Shown piece by piece: positions 38,377 through 48,576 of a DNA stretch of 64,000 bases (position 1 is its first letter; each line of letters starts with the position of its first letter). The notes under the pieces are model-generated. The model was not told the origin of the DNA, searched no databases, and saw only the letters and a list, made by a program, of their open reading frames with translations. The position numbers and the translations under genes are program-made. The stretch spans positions 35,979-99,978 of the forward strand of contig NZ_JAGRPM010000063.1 of NCBI RefSeq assembly GCF_019449565.1, read 5' to 3'. The stretch comes from Rhodoblastus sp. (lineage in GTDB: Bacteria; Pseudomonadota; Alphaproteobacteria; Rhizobiales; Beijerinckiaceae).

Positions 38377-39762
38377 TCAGGCTGCGTCGCGGATGTAGCG
38401 CGCCGTGCGGTTGCGCAAGGTCACAAGTTCCTCGGCGGCGGAGGGGTGCAGCGCCATGGTGGCGTCGAAATCGGCCTTTTTCGCGCCAAGCTTGAGCGAA
38501 ATGGCCAGAAGCTGGACCATTTCGCCGGAATCTTCGCCCAGTACATGCACGCCGAGCACGCGGTCGCTGTCGCCGTCCACAATGATCTTCATGATGACCC
38601 GCTCCGCCCCGCCGGTCAGCGTGGCCTTCATCGGACGAAACGAGGTCTGGTAGATATCGACGCAACGGAATTTTTCGCGGGCCTCCGCCTCAGTGAGGCC
38701 GACCGTGCCGATCTCCGGCGTGGTGAAGACGGCGGTGGGGATGAAATTGTAATCGACTTCCTGTGCGCCTCCGCCAAACAGGCGGTCGGCGAGCAGATGG
38801 CCCTCGCGGATGGCGATGGGCGTCAGATTGATGTGATTGGTGACGTCGCCGACGGCGTGGATTGACGCCACATTCGAGCCGCCGCGCGCATCGACCTTGA
38901 CAGCGCCGGCCTTGTCGAGCGCGACGCCGGCCTTTTCCAGTCCCAGGCCCTGGGTGTGCGGCTTGCGGCCGGTGGCGATGAGAATCTGGTCGGCTTCGAT
39001 CGTCCCGCCGTCGGAAAGCGTTATGAGCAAGCCGTCGGCTGTCTTTTCGATAGCTGTCGGCAGCGCGCCGGTCCGAAATTCGACTCCGGCATGGGCCATG
39101 GCGTCGCGCAGCCCGTCGCGCATGGCTTCGTCAAAACCGCGCAAAACATTGTCGGCGCGAAACACTTGCGTGACCTTGGCGCCAAGTCGAGCGAAAACGC
39201 TGGCGAACTCCACCGCGATATAGCCGCCGCCGACCACGACGAGGCGCTTTGGGAATGTTGCGAGATCGAAGATCTCGTTCGAGCTGATGGCGTGCTCAAG
39301 CCCGGGAATGGCGGGCTGGAACACCGGCGCGCCGCCGGTGGCGACCAGAATGTGCCGAGTCCGGACGTCGCGGCCGCTGCGGGTCAGGCGCACTTCATTG
39401 GGGCCGAGAACTTCCGCGCGCTCCTCGAAAACCTCGACGCCGGCCTTGCGCAGATTGGCCTCGTAAATGCCGGAGAGGCGCGAAATCTCCGCCTCCTTCG
39501 CGGCGACGAGCTTGCGCCAGTCAAATTCTGGCTTTTGCGGCAGACGCCAGCCGAAGGCCGCGGCGTCGGCGAAATCATCGGCGAAGCGCGAAGCGTAGAC
39601 ATAAAGCTTTTTGGGGACGCAGCCGCGAATGACGCAGGTTCCGCCGATGCGGAATTCCTCCGCGATCATGGCTTTCGCGCCGTGGCCCGCCGCGATGCGC
39701 GCGGCGCGCACGCCGCCCGACCCGGCGCCGATCACGAAAAGATCGGTTTCGAATTCGCTCAT
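38377..39762 (-). CDS. gor: Glutathione-disulfide reductase
   Basis: NADPH-dependent FAD flavoenzyme regenerating reduced glutathione. The 461-aa product has the FAD fingerprint VIGAGSGGVRAAR, redox-active Cys43 and Cys48 in GGTCVIRGCVPKK, the NADPH loop VVVGGGYIAVEFA, and the C-terminal dimer motif MALHPSAAEELV with the catalytic His. The start is ATG 39762; the frame is open to 39885 but the extra 41 residues lack family similarity. rpiA is upstream on the same strand, separated by a perfect hairpin. Confidence 0.95.
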   Translation of the reverse strand: MSEFETDLFVIGAGSGGVRAARIAAGHGAKAMIAEEFRIGGTCVIRGCVPKKLYVYASRFADDFADAAAFGWRLPQKPEFDWRKLVAAKEAEISRLSGIYEANLRKAGVEVFEERAEVLGPNEVRLTRSGRDVRTRHILVATGGAPVFQPAIPGLEHAISSNEIFDLATFPKRLVVVGGGYIAVEFASVFARLGAKVTQVFRADNVLRGFDEAMRDGLRDAMAHAGVEFRTGALPTAIEKTADGLLITLSDGGTIEADQILIATGRKPHTQGLGLEKAGVALDKAGAVKVDARGGSNVASIHAVGDVTNHINLTPIAIREGHLLADRLFGGGAQEVDYNFIPTAVFTTPEIGTVGLTEAEAREKFRCVDIYQTSFRPMKATLTGGAERVIMKIIVDGDSDRVLGVHVLGEDSGEMVQLLAISLKLGAKKADFDATMALHPSAAEELVTLRNRTARYIRDAA

Positions 39763-39864
39763 CGGCGCAGGCTCCTTCCAGATTGCAGCACCATTTGACC
39801 TTGACCGCGACCGAACGCGGTCAAGAAATCCCTCGCATAAGCTCGGCGGCGCAGTCGCGCCTAA

Positions 39865-39898
39865 CCAAGACACACAGGTTTTCACCTGTGTGTCTTGG
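39865..39898. terminator. Perfect 15-bp inverted repeat after rpiA
   Basis: CCAAGACACACAGGT (39865-39879), a TTTC loop and ACCTGTGTGTCTTGG (39884-39898) form an uninterrupted 15-bp stem. It begins two bases beyond the rpiA stop. No long T-run follows on either strand, so it may work as an RNA 3'-end hairpin or a weak bidirectional terminator rather than a classic intrinsic terminator. Confidence 0.6.
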
Positions 39899-39900
39899 CG

Positions 39901-40614
39901 TCAGGCTTCAAGCTGGCCGACGACGCGTATGCCGCTCACATCGGCGACGATGACCGCGCTTGCAAGGCCGATGAACAAGCCGTGTTCAACGACGCCGGGA
40001 ATGGCGTTGAGAGCGCGCGCCAATGCGTCGGGGTCCGGGATAAGACGGAAATCGCAATCGAAAATCGGATGGCCGCCGTCGGTGAGGTAGTCCTTGTCCT
40101 CAGCGATCTTGCGCTGCATGACCGGGCCAGAGCAGCCGCAGGCGCGGGCGGCTTCCTCGATATGACGGCGAGTGGCGACGAGTCCGAAGCGGTCGGCCTC
40201 CACCGGAAGTTTGAACTTGCCGAGATGGGCGACTTCCTTGCTCGCGTCGGTGATGACGATCATGCGCTTCGAGGCCGCCGCGACGATTTTTTCACGCAGC
40301 AGCGCGCCGCCGCCGCCCTTGACGAGGCGCAAGGCGGAATCGAATTCGTCGGCGCCATCGACAGTCAGGTCGAGTTCCGGGGTTTCATCGAGCGTCGAGA
40401 GGCGCAGCCCCCAGCCTTCGGCCTGAATGCGCGTGCGCTCGGAGGTCGGCACGCAGATCACGTCGAGACCGTCGCGCGCCTTTTCGCCGATGCAATCGAC
40501 GAAATGGGCGGCGGTCGAACCCGTGCCAAGGCCTAGCTTCATGCCGGAGCGCACCAGGGCGGCGGCGCGTTCGGCTGCCTGCCGTTTGAGCAATTCGATG
40601 GGTGAATGATCCAT
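39901..40614 (-). CDS. rpiA: Ribose-5-phosphate isomerase A
   Basis: Interconverts ribose-5-phosphate and ribulose-5-phosphate in the pentose phosphate and Calvin pathways. The 237-aa product has [11 protein letters not shown], the DGADEFD catalytic Asp block, and [14 protein letters not shown], all family signatures. The start ATG at 40614 has GGAG six bases upstream; the frame is open to 40785 but those residues are not RpiA-like. It is divergent from the short-chain dehydrogenase gene. Confidence 0.95.
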   Translation of the reverse strand: MDHSPIELLKRQAAERAAALVRSGMKLGLGTGSTAAHFVDCIGEKARDGLDVICVPTSERTRIQAEGWGLRLSTLDETPELDLTVDGADEFDSALRLVKGGGGALLREKIVAAASKRMIVITDASKEVAHLGKFKLPVEADRFGLVATRRHIEEAARACGCSGPVMQRKIAEDKDYLTDGGHPIFDCDFRLIPDPDALARALNAIPGVVEHGLFIGLASAVIVADVSGIRVVGQLEA

Positions 40615-40735
40615 GGCGCGCTCCGCAAATTCCATGCTTTCCGCGATAGCGGCATTGGCGAAGAAAGGCAATCCGCTCGCTTGCAACCAGCGCTCGGACC
40701 CCTGATCTATGCCGAAGCAGCTCGGGAGCCTCGTT

Positions 40736-41476
40736 ATGAGAATGACCGGCAACACTATCTTCATCACTGGCGGCGGCTCCGGCATCGGCCAGGGACTCGC
40801 CAGAGCCTTTCACGCCCGTGGCAATAAGGTGATTGTCGCCGGGCGGCGCAAGGCGCCTCTGCTGGCGCTAACGCAAACGCATCCCGGCATGGATTTCTGC
40901 GAACTCGATCTGCGGGACCCTCTCGCGATCGCAGAGGCCGCTGATTGGCTGGTCATGACCCATCCCGACGTCAATGTCCTGATCAACAACGCCGGGATCA
41001 TGTCTGGCGACAAGACGGGCGCCTTCATGGACGACGATCTCAACCGGGCCATTGTCGAGACCAACCTGCTCGGTCCCGTTCGCATGACCTCGGCTCTGGT
41101 CGAACACTTGAAGACCCGGCCCTATGCGGCGGTAGTCAATGTTACCTCGGGGCTGGCTTTCACACCGCTGGCTTTTTCGGCGGTCTATTCCGCGACCAAG
41201 GCGGCTCTGCATTCCTGGACCATGTCGTTACGCTTCAGGCTCAGGTGCAGCTCCGTGCGCGTGCTGGAGCTGGTCCCGCCCTGGGTGCGCACGGATCTGA
41301 TGGGCTCGCGCGACCAGTCCCGCGCCATGCCGCTGGATCAATTCATCGCGGAGGCAATGGAGAAATTTGCCACGGGATCGGATGAGATTCTGGTCGATAG
41401 GGTGCGTATGCTGCGGGACAATCCCGGCCCCGACGAATGGGCCTTTGTCGCCAAGTTCAATGGTTCCGCAGTGTGA
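40736..41476 (+). CDS. Short-chain dehydrogenase/reductase (DltE-like SDR)
   Basis: The 246-aa classical SDR has TGGGSGIG at residues 11-18, NNAGIM, and the YSATK catalytic pair preceded by the serine in NVTSGLAF. The cofactor is NAD(P); the Arg-Arg after beta-2 (AGRRK) hints at NADP preference. Substrate is unknown. The start is ATG 40736 behind GGGAG; starts at 40709 and 40742 are less well placed. A nitronate monooxygenase-like gene follows at 57 bp. Confidence 0.88.
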   Translation: MRMTGNTIFITGGGSGIGQGLARAFHARGNKVIVAGRRKAPLLALTQTHPGMDFCELDLRDPLAIAEAADWLVMTHPDVNVLINNAGIMSGDKTGAFMDDDLNRAIVETNLLGPVRMTSALVEHLKTRPYAAVVNVTSGLAFTPLAFSAVYSATKAALHSWTMSLRFRLRCSSVRVLELVPPWVRTDLMGSRDQSRAMPLDQFIAEAMEKFATGSDEILVDRVRMLRDNPGPDEWAFVAKFNGSAV

Positions 41477-41533
41477 AGACCTGGAACCGGGAAAGCGCAA
41501 TATTGGTTTGTCCCCGAAGCCGGGAGGGGGCCA

Positions 41534-42505
41534 ATGCTCATTTCGACGCGCCTGACGGAACAGCTCGGACTGAAACATCCGATCATGCTGGCTCCGATGG
41601 ATTTGATCGCAGACGCGCGCTTGGCGGCCGCCGTGAGCCGGGCGGGCGGCTTCGGCCTGATCGGCGGCGGCTACGGCGAAGAGACCTGGCTGACGAAGCA
41701 GTTGGATGGCGTCGGCGATGAACGAGTCGGCGTGGGCTTCATTACGTGGAGCCTGGCCAAAAATCCGCGCCTGCTCGATCTCGCGCTGGAGCGTCATCCT
41801 CCCGCAATCATGTTGTCCTTCGGCGACGTTCGCCCCTTCGCGGACAAGATCAAACGGGCCGGCGCAAAGTTAATCTGCCAGGTTCAGACTCTTGCCCATA
41901 CGCGAGACGCGGTCGCCTCGGGCGCGGATATTCTCGTCGCTCAAGGCGCCGAAGCGGGGGGACATGGCGTTTCGCGCGGCGCTCTTCCACTCGTTCCAGC
42001 GGTTGTCGACGCCGCCCCTGACGCGATTGTCGTGGCGGCCGGCGGGATCGCCGACGGGCGCGGTCTGGCCGCCGCGCTGATGCTCGGCGCGGAGGGCGGC
42101 CTGCTGGGAACGCGTCTTGTCGCTTGCCAGGAAGCCGCGTCGCCTGCGGACGCGAAGGACCGTATCGTCAAGGCGGCGGGCGATGAAACGATCCGTGGTC
42201 TGATCTTCGACATCGCGCGTGAAAACATTTGGCCGCGCCCATTTACGGGCCGCGTGCTTTGCAACAGATTTTCCGAACAATGGGCCGGTCGGGAAGAGGA
42301 ATTGTTGGTACGGCAGAAGGAAGTCGCTGCGCTTTATCGCGAGGCGCGCGCGAAAGGCGATTTCGACATCGCCGCCGTCATAGCCGGGGAAGCCGTCGAT
42401 CTCATTCACGATATTCCATCGGCCGGCGAGATCATCGAGCGAATGGCTCGCGAAGCGGCGGAGCTTCTTGCGGCGGCGCCGTCGCGTTATGGGCTCGGAC
42501 GTTAG
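41534..42505 (+). CDS. Nitronate monooxygenase/2-nitropropane dioxygenase family flavoprotein
   Basis: The 323-aa FMN TIM-barrel protein begins MLISTRLTEQLGLKHPIMLA and has the catalytic-type His in GAEAGGHGVS, followed by VAAGGIADGRGLAAALMLGA for FMN phosphate binding. Members oxidise alkyl nitronates or act as enoyl-ACP reductase-like flavoproteins; the physiological substrate cannot be read here. It follows the SDR gene and may share its transcript. Confidence 0.88.
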   Translation: MLISTRLTEQLGLKHPIMLAPMDLIADARLAAAVSRAGGFGLIGGGYGEETWLTKQLDGVGDERVGVGFITWSLAKNPRLLDLALERHPPAIMLSFGDVRPFADKIKRAGAKLICQVQTLAHTRDAVASGADILVAQGAEAGGHGVSRGALPLVPAVVDAAPDAIVVAAGGIADGRGLAAALMLGAEGGLLGTRLVACQEAASPADAKDRIVKAAGDETIRGLIFDIARENIWPRPFTGRVLCNRFSEQWAGREEELLVRQKEVAALYREARAKGDFDIAAVIAGEAVDLIHDIPSAGEIIERMAREAAELLAAAPSRYGLGR

Positions 42506-42540
42506 CCGTTCCGCGCCCGGCCTCATCGCGGTGACGACGC

Positions 42541-43716
42541 TCAGGCGAAATAGGCGTCGATGATTCGCGTGTAAATCCGGGTCAGGCCGTCGATGTCCGA
42601 GACGGCGACGCGTTCGTCAACCTGATGCATGGTCTTGCCGACCAGCCCGAACTCCACCACCGGGCCATATTGCGAGATGAATCGCGCGTCGGAGGTTCCG
42701 CCCGAGGTCGAGAATTCTGGCCGGCGGCCCGTCTCGGCCTCGATCGCTTTCGCCACCTTTTCCGTGAAGTCCCCCGGCTTGGTGATGAAGGACACGGCGT
42801 TGCAGGCGTCGAAGCTCAGTTCGAATTGTTCTTGCGGACGCACGGTCAGAAGGCGGCGGCGAATTTCGGTTTCGAGCGACTGCGGCGTCCAGAGGTCGTT
42901 GAAGCGGATATTGAACCGCACCCGCGCCGCGCCCGGAATGACGTTGGTCGCCTCGTTGCCGATATCGATCGAGGTAATTTCGAGATTGGAGGCGTCGAAC
43001 CAGTCCGTGCCTGTATCGAGCGGCTCGCCCTTGAGCGCGGCGCAGAGCGCCAGCAAATGGGGGACCGGATTGTCGGCGCGATGCGGATAGGCGACATGGC
43101 CCTGTTTGCCGCGCACGACGAGCCGCCCGTTGAGCGAGCCCCGCCGGCCGATCTTGATCATGTCGCCGAGGTCCTGGGCGTTGGTCGGCTCGCCGACCAC
43201 GCAATGATCGAAGCTTTCGCCCCGCTCCGCCAGCCATTGCAGCATTTTTACCGTTCCGTTGATGGCCGGGCCTTCCTCGTCGCCGGTGATGAGAAAGCCG
43301 ATCGAGCCTTTTTTTGGCGCGCCGTTCCGTTCGATATAGCGAAAGGCGGCGGCGGCGAAGGCGGCGATTCCGCCCTTCATGTCGGCGGCGCCGCGTCCGT
43401 AAAGCTCGCCCTCGATGATTTCGCCAGCGAAGGGGTCGACCGTCCATTTGGCGGAATCGCCCGGCGGCACCACGTCGGTATGGCCGGCGAACAGCAGGAA
43501 TGGCGCGCTGTCGCCGATCCGGGCGTAGAGATTGTCGATATCCGGCGTGCCGGTTTCGGAAAAGGGCAGGCGGTGGGTCTTGAACCCGGCGGCGTCGAGG
43601 CGCGCCTGCAGGATGTCGAGCGCGCCGGCGTCGGCGGGCGTGACCGAGGGGCGGCGAATCAGGTCGCGGGTGAGGGCCACGCTCGGGCTGGTCTCGCCGT
43701 CCAAATCGCCCTCCAT
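42541..43716 (-). CDS. dapE: Succinyl-diaminopimelate desuccinylase
   Basis: Releases succinate from N-succinyl-LL-diaminopimelate in lysine and peptidoglycan synthesis. The 391-aa M20 metallopeptidase shows the metal sites [25 protein letters not shown] and DEEGPAING, plus the dimerisation-domain block [18 protein letters not shown]. The start ATG at 43716 gives about 15 extra N-terminal residues relative to typical DapE; an internal start cannot be excluded. It lies downstream of dapD with one membrane-protein gene between them. Confidence 0.94.
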   Translation of the reverse strand: MEGDLDGETSPSVALTRDLIRRPSVTPADAGALDILQARLDAAGFKTHRLPFSETGTPDIDNLYARIGDSAPFLLFAGHTDVVPPGDSAKWTVDPFAGEIIEGELYGRGAADMKGGIAAFAAAAFRYIERNGAPKKGSIGFLITGDEEGPAINGTVKMLQWLAERGESFDHCVVGEPTNAQDLGDMIKIGRRGSLNGRLVVRGKQGHVAYPHRADNPVPHLLALCAALKGEPLDTGTDWFDASNLEITSIDIGNEATNVIPGAARVRFNIRFNDLWTPQSLETEIRRRLLTVRPQEQFELSFDACNAVSFITKPGDFTEKVAKAIEAETGRRPEFSTSGGTSDARFISQYGPVVEFGLVGKTMHQVDERVAVSDIDGLTRIYTRIIDAYFA

Positions 43717-43729
43717 CTCACTTCCTTGC

Positions 43730-44206
43730 TCAGTCCGGGCGCAGGGCCAGTTCGTAAAATTGCGCGGCGAAGGCCCCCAGCGCCACCAGCAGAACCAGCC
43801 AGGGCGCGAAGGCGGGCATCAGGCCGAACAGATTGGGCTGCGCCCAGAAGGCCGCCCCCGCCGCGAAGCCCGCAAGCGGCCAGACGCTGGCCCAGGCGGG
43901 GCTGTAGCCTCGCGCGCGGAAGCGCTTGGCGGAGAGATTATACTGGCTGATCTGGGCCAGCAGAACCAGGCTCGCGTAAAGCAGCAGATAGAAAAAGGCT
44001 AGGAACGCCTTGAGGTCGAACAGGCCCTGAACCGCAAGATCGCGATGCGTCCACGAACTCATCGCCGCCCAGACGCCGGCGAGGACCAGGCAGAGTCCGG
44101 TCAAGGCCAAGGTCCAGCGCCGCCAGACCGGCGCCGAAATCGTCCCTTCCGAGTTGCGGAAAAGGAAGCTGAACTGGGCCTGATCCATCAGTCGCAAAAA
44201 TTCCAT
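43730..44206 (-). CDS. DUF805-like small membrane protein
   Basis: The 158-aa protein has four hydrophobic segments and the DUF805-like central motif [19 protein letters not shown] after the second helix. Function of the family is unknown. Its ATG overlaps the dapD stop as TGATG, and dapE begins 13 bp after its stop, so it is part of a dapD-orf-dapE operon. Confidence 0.75.
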   Translation of the reverse strand: MEFLRLMDQAQFSFLFRNSEGTISAPVWRRWTLALTGLCLVLAGVWAAMSSWTHRDLAVQGLFDLKAFLAFFYLLLYASLVLLAQISQYNLSAKRFRARGYSPAWASVWPLAGFAAGAAFWAQPNLFGLMPAFAPWLVLLVALGAFAAQFYELALRPD

Positions 44207-45060
44207 CAGTCGCGCAACAGCTCGTTGATGCCGGTCTTGGAGCGGGTTTGCGCGTCGACCGTCTTGACGATGACGGCGCAATAGGTCGAGGGGCCGGGCG
44301 TTCCGTCCGGCAGCGGCTTGCCGGGCAAATTGCCGGAGACCACGACGGAATAAGGCGGCACATAGCCGACATGGACCTCGCCGGTGGCGCGGTTCACGAT
44401 TTTGGTCGAGGCGCCGATATAGACGCCCATGGCCAGCACTGCGCCCTCGCCGACGACCACGCCCTCCACCACTTCGGAGCGCGCGCCGATGAAGCAATTG
44501 TCCTCGATGATGGTCGGGCCGGCCTGCAGCGGCTCCAGCACGCCGCCAATGCCGACGCCGCCCGAAAGATGCACGTTCTTGCCGATCTGGGCGCAGGAGC
44601 CGACCGTCGCCCAGGTGTCGACCATGGTGGCGGTGTCCACATAGGCGCCAAGATTGACGAAGCTCGGCATCAGGATCACGCCGGGGGCGATATAGGCCGA
44701 GCGCCGCACGAAACAGCCGGGCACGGAGCGGAAGCCGGCGGCGGCGTGGTCCTTGGCGCCCCAGCCGTCGAATTTCGAGGGAACCTTGTCGAACCAGGTG
44801 GCGCCATAGGGGCCGCCGGGAATCACATGCATGTCATTGAGGCGGAAGGACAGCAGCACGGCCTTTTTCAGCCATTGATTGACCTTCCAGCTGTCGGGGC
44901 CGATCTTGCCGGGGATCTTTTCCGCCACGCGCGCCTTGCCGGCGTCGATCAGATGCAGCGCCGATTCGACCGCCTGGCGCACGTCGCCCGTGGTCTGCGG
45001 CGTGATGTTGGCGCGATCCTCGAAAGCGGCGTCGATAATGGTCTCGAGCGCGTGCGGCAT
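44206..45060 (-). CDS. dapD: 2,3,4,5-tetrahydropyridine-2,6-dicarboxylate N-succinyltransferase
   Basis: Succinylates tetrahydrodipicolinate, the step two before DapE. The 284-aa protein has an N-terminal helical domain and a left-handed beta-helix of hexapeptide repeats (about residues 105-235; [36 protein letters not shown]). The start ATG at 45060 has AGGGGGA seven bases upstream; a start at 45135 would add 25 residues without family similarity. Confidence 0.96.
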   Translation of the reverse strand: MPHALETIIDAAFEDRANITPQTTGDVRQAVESALHLIDAGKARVAEKIPGKIGPDSWKVNQWLKKAVLLSFRLNDMHVIPGGPYGATWFDKVPSKFDGWGAKDHAAAGFRSVPGCFVRRSAYIAPGVILMPSFVNLGAYVDTATMVDTWATVGSCAQIGKNVHLSGGVGIGGVLEPLQAGPTIIEDNCFIGARSEVVEGVVVGEGAVLAMGVYIGASTKIVNRATGEVHVGYVPPYSVVVSGNLPGKPLPDGTPGPSTYCAVIVKTVDAQTRSKTGINELLRD

Positions 45061-45131
45061 GAGCGTTCCCCCTGGAGAATTTGTTGCGCTGGTTTCGGGT
45101 TTTGGCGCGGAGAAGTCAAGGCTGCGCCGGA

Positions 45132-46118
45132 TCAAGGCATGACAATGCCCTCATGTTTGGCCTTGCTCTCCGGCTCGACATGGATGTTGACCAGCGCGCC
45201 GGGAAGCTCCGCTTTCAGCGCGTCCTCGATCCGGTCGCAGATGTCATGCGCCGCGCCGACTGTCATGGCCGAGGAAACGACGAGATGGAAATCGATGAAG
45301 GTGGCCTTGCCGGCGTGCCGCGTCCGCAGGGCGTGCGCTTCGATCGAGCCCGCGCCGCTGCCGGCGATGATCTCCCTGATGCGCGAAAGTTCATCGGCCG
45401 GCGCGGCCTCGTCCATCAGGGCGCTGACATTGTCCTTGACCACGCCCCCGCCGCTCCACAGGACATGCAGAGCGACGAGGCCGGCGATCGCGGGGTCGAG
45501 CCATTCGATCCCGGTCACGACGACCAGCGTGACGCCCACCAGCACCCCGAGCGAGGTGACCACATCGGCCAGGAGATGCTTGCCATCGGCCTTCAGCGCG
45601 GCTGAACGATGCGCGCGGCCCTGCAGCACGAGGAAACGGCTCCACAGCCCATTGAGCAGTGTGGCGCCCATGCTGACGGCGAGGCCGGCGCCGGGCGCCT
45701 CGATCGCGCGGGGCGCCAGGAAGCCCGCATAGGCCTCGCGCATGATAGCCAGCGCCGCCAGGATGATCAGGACGCCCACGGCCACGGCCGAAAGATATTC
45801 GGCCTTGTGGTGCCCATAGGGATGTTCCTCGTCGGGCGGCAGCGCGGCGATGCGGATGGCGACGATGGCCGCCGTGGCCGTGGCGACATTGATGATGCTT
45901 TCGAGCGCGTCCGAATAGAGCGCGATGCTGCCCGTCAGCAAAAAAGCGACATATTTCACGCTGAGCACGACGAGGCTCACGCCCAGGCTGCCGAGGGCGA
46001 TCTGGTTGAGGCTCAAAACAGGAAGTTTCACGGCGTCTCCGGCGCTTGCAACGCGCGCGCCGCGGCGCGCGTCCTGAGGCTGCTTCGATTGCGTTTTCAC
46101 CAGGATCGGGCGGATCAT
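45132..46118 (-). CDS. Cation diffusion facilitator family transporter
   Basis: The 328-aa inner-membrane transporter exports divalent metals (Zn, Fe, Mn or Co) against protons. It has six hydrophobic segments (about residues 40-230). The metal-site helix motif [10 protein letters not shown] and the [12 protein letters not shown] loop are present, followed by a cytosolic domain with a [15 protein letters not shown] His cluster ([15 protein letters not shown]). The specificity cannot be assigned from sequence alone. Confidence 0.9.
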   Translation of the reverse strand: MIRPILVKTQSKQPQDARRGARVASAGDAVKLPVLSLNQIALGSLGVSLVVLSVKYVAFLLTGSIALYSDALESIINVATATAAIVAIRIAALPPDEEHPYGHHKAEYLSAVAVGVLIILAALAIMREAYAGFLAPRAIEAPGAGLAVSMGATLLNGLWSRFLVLQGRAHRSAALKADGKHLLADVVTSLGVLVGVTLVVVTGIEWLDPAIAGLVALHVLWSGGGVVKDNVSALMDEAAPADELSRIREIIAGSGAGSIEAHALRTRHAGKATFIDFHLVVSSAMTVGAAHDICDRIEDALKAELPGALVNIHVEPESKAKHEGIVMP

Positions 46119-46167
46119 ATGCGAGAGAACGGCCGGCGCAAAATGTTCGGGCGTTTCGCTCGCGGCG

Positions 46168-46878
46168 TCAGATCAGCCGGTTCAGAAAGTCCACGAGATC
46201 GTCGGTGACGAAATCCACATGCGGCGGCGTGTGGTCGTGCTTTTCCCAGTCCTCGCGGTGGTCTTCTGCACCTTGTTTCGGGCGCACCAATACGGTCAAC
46301 ATTCCTGAGGCATGGGGCGCGGCGAGGTTGTGGACGATGTCCTCAAACATGGCGGAGCGCGACGGATCGACCGCATGGCGCTCGAAAAAGCGCTGATAGG
46401 TCTGCAAGGCGGGCTTGGGCAGGTAGTCGCCGTGCTCGATGGCGAACATGCCCTCGAACAAATGGTCGATTCCGAGCTGTTTGGCGGTGGCCAGCGCATG
46501 GCCGTGCGAGCCATTGGTGAGAATCAGCTTGCGGCCGGGCAGGGCCTCGATCGCTTGCGCCAGCGCCGGATTGGGATCCAACGACGAGCGGTCGATGTCA
46601 TGGACGAAATGCAGGAAATCGTCGGGCGCGATGTCATATTCGCGGATCAGCCCGGCCAGCGTCGTGCCATAGACGCGGTAATAATGTTTCTGCAACGCGC
46701 GCGCGGACTGGCCATCGAGCCCGAGCAGCGCGATCATAAAGGCGGTGATGCGCGCGTCGATGCGCGGCCACAGATCGCTGTCGGGCGGATAGAGCGTGTT
46801 GTCGAGATCGAAGACCCAGGTCTCCACCCGGCGGAAATCCGCCAGGCCAGGCGCGCCCTGTTCGGATCGATCGGTCAC
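46168..46878 (-). CDS. Pyrimidine 5'-nucleotidase-like HAD hydrolase
   Basis: The 236-aa haloacid-dehalogenase protein has motif [11 protein letters not shown] (nucleophile Asp near residue 24), motif [11 protein letters not shown], and motif [11 protein letters not shown] with [13 protein letters not shown]. It matches the SDT1/YjjG-like pyrimidine nucleotidase group common next to argB in Rhizobiales. Its ATG overlaps the argB stop by four bases, so the two are co-translated. Confidence 0.88.
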   Translation of the reverse strand: MTDRSEQGAPGLADFRRVETWVFDLDNTLYPPDSDLWPRIDARITAFMIALLGLDGQSARALQKHYYRVYGTTLAGLIREYDIAPDDFLHFVHDIDRSSLDPNPALAQAIEALPGRKLILTNGSHGHALATAKQLGIDHLFEGMFAIEHGDYLPKPALQTYQRFFERHAVDPSRSAMFEDIVHNLAAPHASGMLTVLVRPKQGAEDHREDWEKHDHTPPHVDFVTDDLVDFLNRLI

Positions 46879-47780
46879 CTTGTGATCAGCGTGCCCGCGC
46901 CATGATCGGTGAGCAGTTCGATCAGCACGGCGTGCGGGATCTTGCCGTCGAGGATGACGACGCCCTCGACGCCCTGCTCGATGGCGTAGATGCAGGTCTC
47001 GACCTTGGGAATCATGCCGCCCGTGATGGTGCCGTCGGCGATCAGCGCCGGGATTTCGCTGATGCGCAACTGCTTGATGAGATGCTTGTTCTTGTCCAGC
47101 ACGCCGGGCACGTCAGTGAGCAGGAGCAGGCGCTTGGCGCCGAGCGCCCCGGCGATAGCGCCGGCGAAGGTATCGGCGTTGACGTTGAAGGTCTCGCCGG
47201 CGGCGCCTTGCGCAATGGGGGCGAGCACAGGAATCAGTTCGCGGCCGAGCACTTGCTCCAGCACGGTGGAATCGACCTTGGACGGATCGCCGACGAAGCC
47301 GAGATCGACCGGGGCCTTGCCCTCCTGTTCGACTCTCACGACCTTCTGCGCCGTGACCATATTGCCATCCTTGCCGCATAGGCCGATGGCGCGTCCGCCT
47401 TCATTATTGATATAGCCGACGATCTGCTTGTTGATGGCGCCGGCGAGAACCATTTCCACCACTTCGACCGTGGCCTTGTCCGTCACGCGCAGGCCGTCGG
47501 CGAATTCCGACTTGATGCCCAGCTTGTTGAGCATGGCGCCGATCTGCGGGCCGCCGCCGTGGACCACCACCGGATTGACGCCGGATTGTTCGAGCAAGAC
47601 CATGTCGCGGGCGAAATTGCGCGCGGTCGCCTCGTCGCCCATGGCGTGGCCGCCATATTTCACCACGATGATGGTGTCGTCGTAATGCAGCATGTGCGGC
47701 AGCGCCTGCATCAGGATCTTGGCCTGATCAATGGCGGCCGCCTGGTCGAGGGGGGCGGAGGGGACCGGGGCTTCGCTCAT
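46875..47780 (-). CDS. argB: Acetylglutamate kinase
   Basis: Second step of arginine synthesis. The 301-aa amino-acid-kinase protein has [48 protein letters not shown] and [20 protein letters not shown]. The N-terminal extension before residue 30 and the C-terminal part resemble arginine-inhibited forms, though this is inference. It shares an operon with the HAD gene downstream; engB lies 31 bp upstream. Confidence 0.96.
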   Translation of the reverse strand: MSEAPVPSAPLDQAAAIDQAKILMQALPHMLHYDDTIIVVKYGGHAMGDEATARNFARDMVLLEQSGVNPVVVHGGGPQIGAMLNKLGIKSEFADGLRVTDKATVEVVEMVLAGAINKQIVGYINNEGGRAIGLCGKDGNMVTAQKVVRVEQEGKAPVDLGFVGDPSKVDSTVLEQVLGRELIPVLAPIAQGAAGETFNVNADTFAGAIAGALGAKRLLLLTDVPGVLDKNKHLIKQLRISEIPALIADGTITGGMIPKVETCIYAIEQGVEGVVILDGKIPHAVLIELLTDHGAGTLITR

Positions 47781-47811
47781 ATCTGCTGCCTCTTGAGGGG
47801 ATGGCGCCTGT

Positions 47812-48504
47812 TTAGCCGATTTGGGCGGGCTGGAAAATCGTTCTGTCGCGTTCGTATAACAGTTGCGCGACCGCGGCGCGCAGATCGGACAGACCTTCGC
47901 CCTTGTGCGACGACAGGAAGATGACGTCGGGATGGGCGGCGGGATGCTCGCGCAGGATCGTCTTGGCGTCGGCGATGGTCTTCTCGACCTGGGCCTGCTT
48001 GACCTCGTCGCGCTTGGTCAGCACCACCTGATAGGAGAGGGCGGCCTGATCGAGCTTTTTCAGCATGTCGCGGTCGAGGTCCTTGACGCCGTGGCGGCCG
48101 TCGATCAGCACGAACACGCGAAGCAGGCTTGCGCGCCCGCGCAAAAAATCCTGCATCAACTGGGTCCAGCCGGCGATCTTCTCTTTCGAGACGGCGGCAT
48201 AGCCATAGCCCGGCATGTCCACCAGACGCAGCAGGGGCTCCTTCGGGTCGGGGCCGAGCGCGAAGAAATTCAGTTGCTGGGTGCGCCCCGGCGTGTGCGA
48301 GGTGCGCGCCAGCGTCTTGCGAGTCGTGAGCGCGTTGAGCAGCGACGACTTGCCGACATTGGAACGGCCGGCGAAGGCGATCTCGACGGGTCCCATCGGC
48401 GGCAGGCCGTCAATCTTGTCGGCGGCCCAAATGAATTCGCAGTTCTGCGCAAAGAGTTTGCGGCCGATTTCAGCGAAATCGAGGGCGGGTGCGGATTCGG
48501 TCAC
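47812..48504 (-). CDS. engB: Ribosome biogenesis GTP-binding protein YsxC/EngB
   Basis: GTPase needed for assembly of the 50S subunit. The 230-aa protein has G1 [16 protein letters not shown]3 [10 protein letters not shown], and G4 TKRDEVK, in the TrmE-Era-EngA-EngB order. It sits 72 bp downstream of yidC in the conserved rpmH-rnpA-yidC-engB cluster. Confidence 0.95.
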   Translation of the reverse strand: MTESAPALDFAEIGRKLFAQNCEFIWAADKIDGLPPMGPVEIAFAGRSNVGKSSLLNALTTRKTLARTSHTPGRTQQLNFFALGPDPKEPLLRLVDMPGYGYAAVSKEKIAGWTQLMQDFLRGRASLLRVFVLIDGRHGVKDLDRDMLKKLDQAALSYQVVLTKRDEVKQAQVEKTIADAKTILREHPAAHPDVIFLSSHKGEGLSDLRAAVAQLLYERDRTIFQPAQIG

Positions 48505-48576
48505 GGAATTGCTCCGAAGGAAACGCGACGCGCTCGCCCGGCGCCTTTCCCCGCGCCAGCGGAGAAAGGGTGCGGG

